Positions 1 to 9,166 of a DNA stretch of 64,000 nucleotides are shown here, piece by piece. The position numbers were made by a program, and so were the translations under genes. Within the stretch, counting starts at the first letter, position 1, and each line of letters starts with the position of its first letter. Below the pieces are notes generated by a model that worked only from the letters and a program-made list of their open reading frames with translations, made no database searches and was not told the origin of the DNA. Origin of the DNA: Thalassomonas sp. RHCl1 (lineage in GTDB: Bacteria; Pseudomonadota; Gammaproteobacteria; Enterobacterales; Alteromonadaceae); NCBI RefSeq assembly GCF_947387555.1, contig NZ_CANDNZ010000013.1:92854-156853 (forward strand). Direction: 5' to 3'.

Positions 1-208
1 TGAAACAGTATCACTGGCGGCCGGGTGGGGGGAATAGTTTTAACACCGCCTAAAATCGTAGGGCTACTGAGGGTAATTGGCTCAGCCTGTTTAGGAACAT
101 GGTATTTTTCTTCGATGACCAGCTTTAAGCGGATAAAATCTTTCAGACGGGCTGGCTGCTGCAGGTTAATTTTGAGGGGATGGACATAAAACCCCTGATA
201 GTATCTCT
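1..208 (-). pseudogene. Coding fragment running off the left edge, no start codon
   Basis: The minus strand is open from a TAG near 206-208 to the window edge and reads as a coherent polypeptide (about 67 residues, including KDFIRLKLVIEEKYHVPKQ). No ATG, GTG or TTG precedes the coherent part, so if it is real it has lost its 5' end. A plus-strand open fragment begins in the same 30 bp, which suggests a rearrangement junction near 176-206. No family is recognised. It could also be chance. Confidence 0.25.
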
Positions 209-535
209 AATGGCACCCCAAATACTTCGCCGACGAATGGCGTGGAATATACAACTAAACGGTTTTTCGACAATGCTATTGGTATCTACCATCAAAACGG
301 TTTTTATTACAACAATAATTGGCTTGTTGGCCAAGTCAATTCAAATAAAAGGCATATTCGGCTGTTTAATGTCAGTAACAGTGATTTTAAAAATTCTGAT
401 GTAATAAACATTGGTGCTTTTGACACAGATAAAGGTGTTATTTTCGAAAGCAATACATCAAAGAATATACTGACAGGATTCAATACTTCCGGCTTATCTC
501 CTGCCATAACAGATTCAGGTAAGAAAACACCATAG
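176..535 (+). pseudogene. Possible 5'-truncated gene remnant
   Basis: An open frame runs from a TGA at 173-175 to a TAG at 533-535. The first in-frame ATG is at 242 and has no ribosome-binding site. The product is rich in Asn, Ser, Gly and Tyr (for example GIYHQNGFYYNNNWLVGQ), like the beta-rich part of a surface or secreted protein. I recognise no family. The lack of a proper start and the overlap with a minus-strand fragment point to a broken gene. Confidence 0.25.
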
Positions 536-825
536 TGCTAAATTAGAAACTAAGGTTGCAATAATAGAAAGAGGTTAGATTGCGCTATCATTGACATTCT
601 CCCTGTCCTTCAAGGCGGAGAGAATGTCGATAGGATGCTTAGCCAATAGCTGCTGAGCTCAACTGTGATTTGGTCACCAACTGCCTGAAGCCAGTCAGCT
701 ATTGTTCGAGCTTGTTCTTTTTAACAGCTTGTTTAACAAAGGCTTTAAGTTAATTATTATTTATACTCTGCCTATCCTCAACTCTTATAAAGAGGTAGGA
801 AATTACACAAAATTTAGCATTGTTT
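536..825. other. Intergenic stretch with one strong hairpin
   Basis: No convincing gene is seen in these 290 bp beyond the hairpin at 593-628. The stretch lies downstream of the hybrid sensor gene on the minus strand. Confidence 0.5.
593..628. repeat. Imperfect palindrome resembling an IS200/IS605 end
   Basis: GACATTCTC at 593-601 pairs perfectly with GAGAATGTC at 620-628 around an 18-nt loop containing CCTTCAAGG. Subterminal hairpins of this sequence style are typical of IS200/IS605-family elements, and no transposase is present next to it. It could alternatively act as a terminator for the minus-strand regulator gene, although no T-run follows. Confidence 0.4.
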
Positions 826-3800
826 CTATTCATTCTGTATCGCTGTTTTTCTCTGGAGCGTTAATTGTCGTTGCTGAAATTGTTTAGGCGTTTCCTTAAA
901 GTGGCTTTTAAAGCATGTAGAAAAATAAGAAGGTGATGAAAACCCAACCTGTTCACTTACTAAAGTGCTGGTTAGGCCATCTTGTAAAAGTTCACTCGCT
1001 TTATGTAATCGAAATAACCGTAAATACTCGGAAAAGTTATTATCCATTAGGGCATTTAGTTTACGCTGCAGTTGCCTGTCACTCATATTTAACTGATAGG
1101 CAGCGCTTGCCAGTCCAAATTCTGTTTCAGGATATCGTTTTATGACCAAGCGTTCAAAGGCATGAATAAAGTTTTGATCTTTACTGTTTAATACCTTGCT
1201 GATCTGCACAATAGCGCCGGGATCATCTTGTAATTCTTTAGCGATTTGTTGACGTAATCTGTTGCGGGCATTGAGTAAATTATTGACGCGTAATGTTAGC
1301 TCCTCATCACTAAAAGGTTTGGTTAAATAATCATCGCTATGTAGGCGTAACCCTGTTAGTTTACTTTCTAAATCGGCTTTTGCGGTTAACAGTAGAATAG
1401 GAATGTGCGCCAAGAGATCGTTTTGCTTAATCTTTTGACAGAGTTGATAACCATCAATAACTGGCATCATAACGTCACTAACGATAACATCCGGCACATG
1501 CTCAATTGCCTTTGCTAACCCCGCTTGACCATCAGAAGCTAAAATGCAGTGATATTCACGGTTAAAAATGCTGACCAGGTAGGCTGCCATATCGACATTA
1601 TCCTCAACAATCAACATTATAGGGTGTTTAAGATTAGTTTCAGCATCAGAGACCTGTGGCTGATTATTCTCGACAGGAAAAGCAACCAAGTTCTGTTGTT
1701 TGGCTATTGGCCGCTCTCCGGCAGAGACAATATCTCCTTGAGTACCGATGAATATAGGTAAAGAGACATGAAATTGGCAGCCATTATGCTCTTGGCTATC
1801 AAGCATAATACTGCCCTGGTGTAATGCTACCAGCTCTTTTACTATGGCCAAACCAATACCTGCACCGGCTATTTGCTCATTGTTTTTATAACTTCCCCGT
1901 TGAAAGCGCTCAAAAATAATAGCTTGGTGCTTATCAGCAATACCCAAGCCATTATCTATTACCGAGATGATGACCTTGCCCTTTTGCACTGCGGTGGTGA
2001 CTTCAATACTCCCGCCTTCAGGGGTATATTTGATCGCATTTGAGAGTATGTTTCCAATGATTTTATCCAGCGAATCCGGATACAGTAACAGTTTTACATC
2101 ATCAATTTCTCTTGTACTTAGCTGTTGATTTTTTGCTGCAGCCAGTGGTTTATATGACGCTATGATTAAAGGTAAATGTTCCGTTAAAGAAAAAAGCGCT
2201 TTTTCTTTTTTATCGGGGGATTCCAACCAAGCCAGTTCCAGTAACTGCTCTACCATCATTAACAGACGCTGACTGTTTTGTTTGATCAGTGATAATAATG
2301 ATTTATTTTGTGATGATTGCTCCCGTGACAATAATTGCTCCACAGGACTGAGAATAAGTGTTAGTGGTGTACGAAGTTCATGGGAAACATTGGTAAACAT
2401 ATTCTTTTTTTGTTCAAGCAACCGGGCGATAGTCTGTGTTTGTTGCTCTAACGCTAACGTGCGTGTCTTTATGCCTTGCTCCAGCGTTTTCGCTTGTTGT
2501 TTTAATACCCGTGTTCTTAAGCTTACCAGCAGATAGAGCAGAGCAAGCATTAAAATTACATAGCTGGTATAGGCATAGGTGGTTTTCCACCAGGGAGGCA
2601 ATATTGTCAATCTAATGCTGGTTTCAGGAGTCACTTGCGCGTTAGTTGTAGCTTTTACTTTAAAGATATAATCCCCGGGAGGAATTGCTGAATAAGTTGC
2701 TATTCGATCAGTAGCATCGGTAGAAATCCACTGCTTATCAAAACCGGCTAATAAATATTGATATTGAATATTGTCCGGGGCGTTAAAATCTAATGCCGAA
2801 AAGGAAAAAGAAAATAAATAATCTTCATGTGTCAGGGTCACCTTATCTAGCAAGGACAAAGGTTTATTCAAAGGAGTCGGCAACTGAGCATTCGACAGCG
2901 GTACAATTTTATTAAAAAGCTTAAATTCTGTTAACTGCACCTTCCTGGCAAGGCCTGGGTTGTCTGTTAGATTTGGCGTAAAATAAAAAAATCCGTCATT
3001 GCTGCCTAAAATAAGTTTATCGCTGGCCTTTAATAGCGTTCGTTGGGTAAATTTCGCCACGGATAAACCTTTACCTTCCCCGTATTCTTCATAACTTCTG
3101 GTATTAACATCATAATGAAAAAGCTTATTGTTTGTGGTTAGCCATAAGCCAGTATTTTCATCTGAGTGTATGCCGTAGATTATGCCCAGTTCGGGTGTAT
3201 ATGGGATAATTTTACGCTCTTTTAGCGATAGCTCCGCCAGGCCAGCGTCGGTGCCAAGCCATATTTTTTGATTGGCTGCAATATAGAGTTCATTAATATT
3301 ATTGAGGGTTTTTTCTTCAACATTATTGATATAACTGTGCTCTAAGGTTTTGGTATTGAACTTGATCACCCCAGACAGATTTGTTGCCAATAATAAAGTA
3401 TCGTTATCTAATTTTTCGATGTCTTTGATGACTCTGTTTTTGAAAAAATGGTGAGTAATGCCTTTCCCTTCTTCAAACAATGCCAATCCACCGGGTTTAT
3501 CAGTTAGAGCGAAGCCAAGCCATAAACGCTGATCGGACTGTGCATATAAGGAATAAACGTAATTATTGGGAAGTGAGGGGCTTGTTTCGTTATTATTAAC
3601 GTGGACTAAAATCTCCCCTTTTGGAGAAATTTTATAGATACCATGATCTTTGGTGGAGACCCATAAATTCCCCGAAGGTGCTTCGCTAATATCTGAAATT
3701 ATCGAGGGCAAGGCCGTAACTATCTGATAATTGAAATTATCTTTATTGAAATTTAATAGCTTGTTATAAAATGCCGCCCATAATCCACTGTTACTGCTAT

Positions 3801-4917
3801 AAAGCATGCTGGTGATATCAGACAGCATGTTATCTTCGAATATCATATGAGAAATGCTTGCAGCATCCGGATGGAGCTTTATCACCCCCTTGTCTGTAGC
3901 AAACCAAATGTTCCCCTGACCGTCTTCAAAGATATCATTGATTATATTGGGGGTTTTACTCTTGGCTAAACCTAAACTTCTAAAATTATAACGCTGGAAA
4001 CTGTTTGTTTGCGGGTGGTATAAATTGACGCCTGAGCCATAAGTACCAATCCAGAGCCTGTGCGAGCTATCGGTATAGAGTTTGCTAATTTCATTGCTTG
4101 ATAAAGATTGCTTATTGCCCTGCACATGGTAATAACGTTTAAATGAATCAGCTTGTTTATTTAATACATTCAAGCCATTGTCGGTAGCCACCCAAATATT
4201 TCCTTGACTATCTTGAGTGATTGCACGGACAAGGTTATGACTTAAACTGCCAGCGTTTTTTTCATTATGTTGATATTGTTTCAGTTCACCCGATGTCGGT
4301 GAAAAACGATAAAGTCCGCCGCCTAAGGTCCCTATCCACAAATTCTCTTCATTGTCGGTAAATAAACTCCAAACATTATTGTTAATGTTAAGGGGGGAAG
4401 GGGAGTCGGGAGAAAATCGACTATTTTTATGGTTGCTGGTATTGAATCGATTAAGCCAGTTACGGGAGCCAATCCAGAGATGTTGACTGCCAAACTTTTC
4501 AATGTCCCACAAGGTATCAGAAGCTAATTCATCATTATCGTCCCCACTTTTAAAGGTGACAAAGCGTTCTTCTTCTGGAATAAACTGATTTAAACCACCG
4601 CCGTAAGTAGAAAGCCATAAATGCCCCTTGTCATCATCGACAATATCCCAAACCAAGTTACTCGATAAACTGTTTTCCTTATTACTGGCCAAGTAGGATT
4701 TAACCCGGTAACTATCAAATTTCAGCAAGCCCTGGTTGGTACCAAACCAAAGAAAACCTTTCTTATCCTGAAATATTTTATTGACTTCAACTTGGGGAAT
4801 TGCCGTTAGCAGCTCGAATCTGGGTTCATCCAAAAAGGGAGGGGAAAATTCAGCAGCAAAAGAATAAGTGTAAAAAAATAGTGAGAGGCAACAGAGTATA
4901 AACTTAAAAAAATCCAT
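826..4917 (-). CDS. Hybrid two-component system sensor/regulator (HTCS), AraC-type output
   Basis: A single polypeptide that should sense a periplasmic ligand and directly control transcription. Residue numbers count from the upstream ATG at 4959. A signal peptide starts at the ATG at 4917 (MDFFKF..., chosen because the hydrophobic core follows directly). Next come many Reg_prop beta-propeller repeats with W-G-T and D-x-x-G-x-L/I-W patterns (about 50-690), a Y_Y_Y domain (about 720-790), a transmembrane helix (about 805-825), a HisKA domain with phospho-acceptor H860 in SHELRTPL, a HATPase_c domain (N box NAIKYTPEGG, G boxes DNGLGIA and GAGIGLA), a receiver with D1162 in VSDVMMP and K in TKPF, and a C-terminal AraC helix-turn-helix pair ending PKQFQQRQ. 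All catalytic positions are present. In Bacteroidetes such proteins control polysaccharide use; here the only close partner is the divergent secreted-protein gene at 5142. The ligand is unknown. Confidence 0.93.
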   Translation of the reverse strand: MDFFKFILCCLSLFFYTYSFAAEFSPPFLDEPRFELLTAIPQVEVNKIFQDKKGFLWFGTNQGLLKFDSYRVKSYLASNKENSLSSNLVWDIVDDDKGHLWLSTYGGGLNQFIPEEERFVTFKSGDDNDELASDTLWDIEKFGSQHLWIGSRNWLNRFNTSNHKNSRFSPDSPSPLNINNNVWSLFTDNEENLWIGTLGGGLYRFSPTSGELKQYQHNEKNAGSLSHNLVRAITQDSQGNIWVATDNGLNVLNKQADSFKRYYHVQGNKQSLSSNEISKLYTDSSHRLWIGTYGSGVNLYHPQTNSFQRYNFRSLGLAKSKTPNIINDIFEDGQGNIWFATDKGVIKLHPDAASISHMIFEDNMLSDITSMLYSSNSGLWAAFYNKLLNFNKDNFNYQIVTALPSIISDISEAPSGNLWVSTKDHGIYKISPKGEILVHVNNNETSPSLPNNYVYSLYAQSDQRLWLGFALTDKPGGLALFEEGKGITHHFFKNRVIKDIEKLDNDTLLLATNLSGVIKFNTKTLEHSYINNVEEKTLNNINELYIAANQKIWLGTDAGLAELSLKERKIIPYTPELGIIYGIHSDENTGLWLTTNNKLFHYDVNTRSYEEYGEGKGLSVAKFTQRTLLKASDKLILGSNDGFFYFTPNLTDNPGLARKVQLTEFKLFNKIVPLSNAQLPTPLNKPLSLLDKVTLTHEDYLFSFSFSALDFNAPDNIQYQYLLAGFDKQWISTDATDRIATYSAIPPGDYIFKVKATTNAQVTPETSIRLTILPPWWKTTYAYTSYVILMLALLYLLVSLRTRVLKQQAKTLEQGIKTRTLALEQQTQTIARLLEQKKNMFTNVSHELRTPLTLILSPVEQLLSREQSSQNKSLLSLIKQNSQRLLMMVEQLLELAWLESPDKKEKALFSLTEHLPLIIASYKPLAAAKNQQLSTREIDDVKLLLYPDSLDKIIGNILSNAIKYTPEGGSIEVTTAVQKGKVIISVIDNGLGIADKHQAIIFERFQRGSYKNNEQIAGAGIGLAIVKELVALHQGSIMLDSQEHNGCQFHVSLPIFIGTQGDIVSAGERPIAKQQNLVAFPVENNQPQVSDAETNLKHPIMLIVEDNVDMAAYLVSIFNREYHCILASDGQAGLAKAIEHVPDVIVSDVMMPVIDGYQLCQKIKQNDLLAHIPILLLTAKADLESKLTGLRLHSDDYLTKPFSDEELTLRVNNLLNARNRLRQQIAKELQDDPGAIVQISKVLNSKDQNFIHAFERLVIKRYPETEFGLASAAYQLNMSDRQLQRKLNALMDNNFSEYLRLFRLHKASELLQDGLTSTLVSEQVGFSSPSYFSTCFKSHFKETPKQFQQRQLTLQRKTAIQNE

Positions 4918-5141
4918 TTTTATGTGATAGTAATCAATAAAATAATGCAAGTATATCATAATAAAATCAATAAGATGGTGTAGAAGTTAAAGTTTCTGTC
5001 ATGAAATTGATAACATAAAACGAGCAAGTATTGAGACTATTGTTGGGCACTAAGCACAGTGAAACAATTAGCCCACAGTGTATTGGCGCGTAATCTCTTA
5101 GCAATCATATTGCACTACTATTATTGGAAATAAGGACAACA

Positions 5142-6116
5142 ATGATGTTGAACAAAAAAAGTATTTTAGGTGCCTTCTCGGCCCTAATGATGGTATCAGG
5201 TGTCGCAAATGCAGGCTCGGGATGGTCAAAGAGCCTTTATGATATCGATTATCAAGGAACCATCACCTACACCAATGCAGGCCGCACATTTGAATATTCG
5301 CATTTAAGCGATGATTACCAGCCGGTAATAAATAAAGCCGCTAAAATTCAGGCGATGGAAAGTGCTTTAAGTGATAGCCTAGAAGCGATGATACGGGCGG
5401 AAGTGAGCGGTGAACTTTCCTTGAGGAATTATTCATTTTCATTGAACGGGCCGGTTCAACTGATTTTAACCGGTCGTGCTGATGGTACCATTAATGCCCG
5501 GTTTGGCGGTTTTTCAGTCCACTCTTCAGGCAAATTGAGGAAGAACAGTTTAATCTATGCCCATTACTCCTTGGATACCAATGCTATGTGGGTTAACGGT
5601 GATTACAATATGTTTACCGGCAAAATCTCTAACGTTACGGTTGATAATAGCTTAAATGTTGATTTTGATGTTGATATTGACAGCATCTTCGACTTTATTC
5701 CTTTCTTTAATGCATTAGTAACCCAAGAATTGGAAGATGACTTTGTTAGTGAAGCCCAGTCAGCAATTTATTCGGAATTAAATGCTGCATCAAATTATGA
5801 AACCATTGTTTTTGGCTTGAATGAACTCCTGCCTGATGATGTCTACGTGCACAATGATGAGGTTACACAAGAGGTATTGGACCTGGCTGAACAGATTAAA
5901 GGGCATTTTACCGAGTTAGTCAGTGGTGAAAGTATTTCAATCACCTTATCTGAAAGTGAATACGTCTATCGAGGCACGGATAGCTATTACCGTACCTATA
6001 TGATTGATAAAGTCACTTTTGATGTTTCCAATCATTTATTCCTGGAGTTTCTTGAAGTGCCACGTTTTCGTACTCAATGGACTTGTTTTGAGCAACCTTG
6101 CGATATCATCCCTTAG
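5142..6116 (+). CDS. Secreted protein of unknown function
   Basis: The start at ATG 5142 is preferred over the TTG at 5124 because AAGGA at 5132-5136 sits just upstream and a classic signal peptide follows directly (MMLNKK, a hydrophobic core, then cleavage after VANA). The mature protein of about 300 residues is acidic and beta-rich, with an alternating pattern from 80 to 190, a DVDID stretch, and a C-terminus with two Cys in TCFEQPCD that may form a disulfide. I recognise no family. It is divergent from the hybrid sensor gene across about 220 bp and is a candidate target of it. A terminator follows at 6182-6208. Confidence 0.8.
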   Translation: MMLNKKSILGAFSALMMVSGVANAGSGWSKSLYDIDYQGTITYTNAGRTFEYSHLSDDYQPVINKAAKIQAMESALSDSLEAMIRAEVSGELSLRNYSFSLNGPVQLILTGRADGTINARFGGFSVHSSGKLRKNSLIYAHYSLDTNAMWVNGDYNMFTGKISNVTVDNSLNVDFDVDIDSIFDFIPFFNALVTQELEDDFVSEAQSAIYSELNAASNYETIVFGLNELLPDDVYVHNDEVTQEVLDLAEQIKGHFTELVSGESISITLSESEYVYRGTDSYYRTYMIDKVTFDVSNHLFLEFLEVPRFRTQWTCFEQPCDIIP

Positions 6117-6181
6117 CCGATAATGGCAACCATGATGATTTGCCTATAAGTTGTTAACTATAAAACAGGGCATATTTCCTA

Positions 6182-6208
6182 GCCGAGTCATTTAACGATT
6201 CGGCTTTT
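6182..6208 (+). terminator. Rho-independent terminator
   Basis: GCCGAGTC pairs with GATTCGGC (one G-T pair) across a short ATTTAAC loop and is followed by TTTTTA. It sits 65 bp after the stop of the secreted-protein gene. Confidence 0.75.
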
Positions 6209-6352
6209 TAGGTTACATGTTTTAAAAATTGCTCTTCTTTAATCTTTAAAAAGAGACAAGCAACTTAGGAAACGACTAGATAACAAAAATGCAGGTGTTA
6301 TAAAAAATGAAAAGTTAACATAAATATCATTTTTGACAATAGGTTAGTTATC

Positions 6353-6402
6353 TCAGCCCCAATATTTCCGATAAATATTATTATCGGAAATATTGGGGCT
6401 GA
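6353..6402. repeat. Perfect 22-bp inverted repeat, possible bidirectional terminator or repeat element
   Basis: The arm at 6353-6374 (TCAGCCCCAATATTTCCGAT plus AA) is perfectly complementary to 6381-6402 around the 6-nt loop ATATTA. It lies between the converging ends of the secreted-protein gene and the lipase gene and is followed by a short T-run on the plus strand. A decayed relative is at 18101-18142, which suggests a dispersed palindromic element rather than a plain terminator. Confidence 0.6.
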
Positions 6403-6413
6403 AGCGCTTTTAT

Positions 6414-7562
6414 CTAAAACACCCTATCTATCGCATTTTTTGCGGTTTTGTAGAGCCTATTTATCATCAGCTCTAATACCCAGCGGATAAACTTCACTGT
6501 AAGCGCTTCTATTTTTTGCTCGGCTTTGCCGACAAAAACTAAAATATGCCCGAGAATCCCTTTAAGTTGCACGCCTGCTGCTATTGAAGCTTGAGCTATG
6601 CCATCAAGGCAGCGAGCTAATACATCATAAAACGTTAACCCCACAGACAAGGATGCTTGTACTAAAACAGCGCTATATTGCCCGGTTACCTTAAGTAAGG
6701 TGATCAATGCATTAGTGATACGGCGTTGCCAGCGTTGACTAAAATTTGCCTGATGACGATTTTCATAATGCAGCACCACAGGTTCAACATGCATGGTTTG
6801 AAATCTGCCAGCCATACTCTCAAAATCTTGATGCCCCGCTATCGTATTAATATAACCGGGTGCATCATTTTCCATCAGGTGAGCCGAGGCGCTTAACCTT
6901 GCACTGTCATTCGAAGCTAACTGATATTCCCCTGCCGTATGGGCAAAAGGCCAGGTTGGCACATATGGCACAGGATCTGTGCCATGCACCATACGATGAT
7001 GTTCAATATTGAGTGCTGCGCCAGGGGAAAAGTGACTGAGTACAACTCTTGGTGCGCCAAAAGTATAGAGTTTCGCGGGAATACTGCGCTCACTCGCCCA
7101 TATAGCAGTAAGCTGTGCCAGAGCGCCCCCTAAACTATGACCAATACAATGTATGCATCCAGGGCGGTGCTCCGTTACATATCGTTCAAACGCCGGTCGC
7201 AGGCTACGAAATGCTTTTTGAAAGCCCGCATGCACCCCGATGTTTTTAGGACCATTGGTGATCCCGATATGAAAGTTTGTTAACCAGTCTGAGGCCGAGG
7301 TCAATTTTGTGCCGCGAATGGCAATAATATGATGCTTTTTAAATTGCGGCGTGATGCCTTTGGCGGTTAAAGCAAAGCCCGATTGACGGTTTAATAACTG
7401 GTTAATCAAACCACCGCTTATCCCGTTTATTCTGGTATTGGTTAATTCAAAATTTCTTATAAAATCAGTATGTAATTCACGATTGAAACTTCTGGATTCT
7501 CTAATGTCATAAACTCTTGCTGCAACACTGGCTGCTATTGCGGGGGAAAGCGTTCCATTCAT
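6414..7562 (-). CDS. Lipase class 3 family protein
   Basis: An alpha/beta hydrolase of the Lipase_3 family. The nucleophile is S143 in GHSLGG, preceded by the family's conserved strand ending IAIRGT around residue 77. Candidate partners are D196 in GTDPVP and a His near 229 or 244. After about residue 270 the protein is a hydrophobic, helical region that could insert in or stay on a membrane. No signal peptide is seen. The gene starts 2 bp after the DUF6795 gene, so the two are co-transcribed. Such pairs occur near type VI secretion effector genes in Vibrio and relatives, so an effector with its partner is possible, but no VgrG, PAAR or Rhs gene is in the window. The substrate is unknown. Confidence 0.85.
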   Translation of the reverse strand: MNGTLSPAIAASVAARVYDIRESRSFNRELHTDFIRNFELTNTRINGISGGLINQLLNRQSGFALTAKGITPQFKKHHIIAIRGTKLTSASDWLTNFHIGITNGPKNIGVHAGFQKAFRSLRPAFERYVTEHRPGCIHCIGHSLGGALAQLTAIWASERSIPAKLYTFGAPRVVLSHFSPGAALNIEHHRMVHGTDPVPYVPTWPFAHTAGEYQLASNDSARLSASAHLMENDAPGYINTIAGHQDFESMAGRFQTMHVEPVVLHYENRHQANFSQRWQRRITNALITLLKVTGQYSAVLVQASLSVGLTFYDVLARCLDGIAQASIAAGVQLKGILGHILVFVGKAEQKIEALTVKFIRWVLELMINRLYKTAKNAIDRVF

Positions 7563-7564
7563 GG

Positions 7565-8212
7565 TTAGTACCCTTCCATATCAGTTTTTCGTTCGGTTAA
7601 ATTATTTAAATCCCCGTCATTGACATAATATTTTTTATCCCCGTCATGCAATAAAAATGGCTGATAATCTTCTTGCCATCGACAAATGCTGGAAGCCATA
7701 TTTTTACGGTTTGGGTTATAGTGAGCAAACTCGAACGTGACTAACTTATTGGTTAAGTCACAATATAAGGATGACAGTTTCTTACTGTACTCAGGTACTT
7801 CTTTGAAAGTCGTTTGATCAGCCCCCCAAAGGGTATAAGTTTGCTTGCCTCGCTCAATATAGATATCTTGAGATACTCGCTGCTCAGCCAATTCATTAGC
7901 AGCAATACGAGACATTATGGTTTTCTCGGGAAAGTAAAATTGCCCCTTATCATCGGTTTTTGCATGATCAATACGCTCAACCTCATCTACATAAATTAAT
8001 AAACGAGACACCTGAATATTGGCAACGGGCTGGCCGTTTTCTGTCACTACCCCTATAACTTCTGGACTAAGATAGGCTTCTTTTTTCTTAAACCAACCAA
8101 ACATATCGGCTCCCATACTAAATACAGATAAGGCAAACAGGCAAGGCACGAGCAGAAAATACAGGGGACGAAAACGGAAATACGAAGAACTACGCTCCAT
8201 ATAGTCAGACAT
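7565..8212 (-). CDS. DUF6795-like protein with N-terminal membrane anchor
   Basis: The product starts with a short cytoplasmic stretch and a transmembrane segment (about residues 14-36), followed by the sequence MFGWFKKKEAYLSPEVIGVV, which resembles the start of DUF6795 proteins. The rest looks like a carboxypeptidase-regulatory or Ig-like beta fold (GQPVANIQVSR, then DDKGQFYFPEK) and has three Cys near the end. Many family members begin at the internal Met 37, so the membrane anchor could be an extension or a mis-chosen start; the ATG at 8212 or that Met could be used. It lies immediately upstream of the lipase gene. By position it is a candidate partner, chaperone or immunity protein for the lipase (inference). 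Confidence 0.7.
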   Translation of the reverse strand: MSDYMERSSSYFRFRPLYFLLVPCLFALSVFSMGADMFGWFKKKEAYLSPEVIGVVTENGQPVANIQVSRLLIYVDEVERIDHAKTDDKGQFYFPEKTIMSRIAANELAEQRVSQDIYIERGKQTYTLWGADQTTFKEVPEYSKKLSSLYCDLTNKLVTFEFAHYNPNRKNMASSICRWQEDYQPFLLHDGDKKYYVNDGDLNNLTERKTDMEGY

Positions 8213-8370
8213 TAGCTTTTCCTTGCTAGTTATTTTTTAAATGTTACGTTGTAAAGTTAATCAAAGCAATTTTTAGTTCAATAAATAAACAGCCATACAA
8301 GAAATAACACCTGCCAGGCACCGATGCATTAGGTGTTGAGCTGATTTGAGCGGGCTATTCCCGTGAGATA

Positions 8371-8403
8371 AAGCTGCTGTACCTGCTTTAAATACAGCAG
8401 CTT
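8371..8403 (-). terminator. Hairpin downstream of the SymE-like gene
   Basis: AAGCTGCTGTA at 8371-8381 and TACAGCAGCTT at 8393-8403 form a perfect 11-bp stem with an 11-nt loop. On the minus strand it is followed by TTTATCT. It is placed as the terminator of the gene ending at 8433. Confidence 0.6.
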
Positions 8404-8432
8404 AGCTTATGGCTTTTCAATAAAGCCCGGGG

Positions 8433-8717
8433 TTAGTTTTCAGCGGACAGGTTTGGCTCCGCTTGTTTAGGTGTAATCACCAACTCTGCCTGATTGACAA
8501 CAATACTGAGCTTTTGCCCGACAGGGAAACCGGCCAGTCGCAGCCATTTTCCCCTGAGCACAACACAAGGCTCAAGCTTGACGGGAACATAGTTAATCCC
8601 TATGCCGCGGGTTTTTGAAGCTGTGGTGCAAACCGTTTCCTGCACGGTAAGTTGCCGATAAATGGGATATTTTACTTTTGCCGAGACGGGCTCTGACGTA
8701 TGATGATATTTAGCCAT
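8433..8717 (-). CDS. symE: SymE-family type I toxin-like protein
   Basis: A 94-residue protein with the SymE_toxin pattern: a variable N-terminus, the strand YRQLTVQE, then LRGKWLRLAGFPVGQKLSIV and a final LVITP strand (AbrB-like swapped-hairpin fold). E. coli SymE is an SOS-induced protein made under control of the antisense RNA SymR and toxic when overexpressed; its fold has been likened to antitoxins. Homologues are common near Rhs and type VI effector genes. Here it is a separate unit upstream of the DUF6795/lipase pair. The region upstream of its start (8718-9040) holds several hairpins that could include a regulatory RNA. Function in this organism is inferred from the family. Confidence 0.75.
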   Translation of the reverse strand: MAKYHHTSEPVSAKVKYPIYRQLTVQETVCTTASKTRGIGINYVPVKLEPCVVLRGKWLRLAGFPVGQKLSIVVNQAELVITPKQAEPNLSAEN

Positions 8718-9166
8718 GACGTACTCCTACGGAATTCGTTGTGGTTAGCGACCTCTGGGTGTCGTTAGCACTCAGGGGTTGCGACTTAAGTTACTACGTT
8801 TGTTTTAGTAGTAACGCCTGTTATTGCAGCAGTTCATTAGTAGAAGTGTTGCAATAGGTGCTTTCCTTTTGGACATGGATAGCATTATTAAGGAAAGACC
8901 AATTTACGGGAAAATCAATAGTGGATTGGTCTATTTCTATGAAAAGAGTTTAATGTTTTTCTTCATGCTGCAGGAGCATTAATCCATAATCTAATTGCCC
9001 GTATATCATGACTCTTTTATGTAGAACCTCCTGCATTTAGATTGCGAGAAAATTCTACTTTTAGCTTCGATTATTTTTCGGAGGGATTACTGTATTACGT
9101 AAAATCACCAAAAGCAAAAATGCAAGTAATGAATAAATGAATTAACAAGCTCAATGATGGTAAAAA
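8718..9166. promoter_or_regulatory. 450-bp divergent regulatory region with three inverted repeats
   Basis: It lies between the SymE-like gene (minus) and the Avs1 operon (plus) and has no protein gene. Three hairpins are visible: GTTACTAC/GTAGTAAC (8790-8797 and 8808-8815), AGACCAAT/ATTGGTCT (8896-8903 and 8925-8932) and TGCAGGAG/CTCCTGCA (8969-8976 and 9028-9035). By analogy with SymR, an antisense RNA over the SymE-like start is possible. The region must also hold the Avs1 promoter; I could not fix its boxes. Confidence 0.4.
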
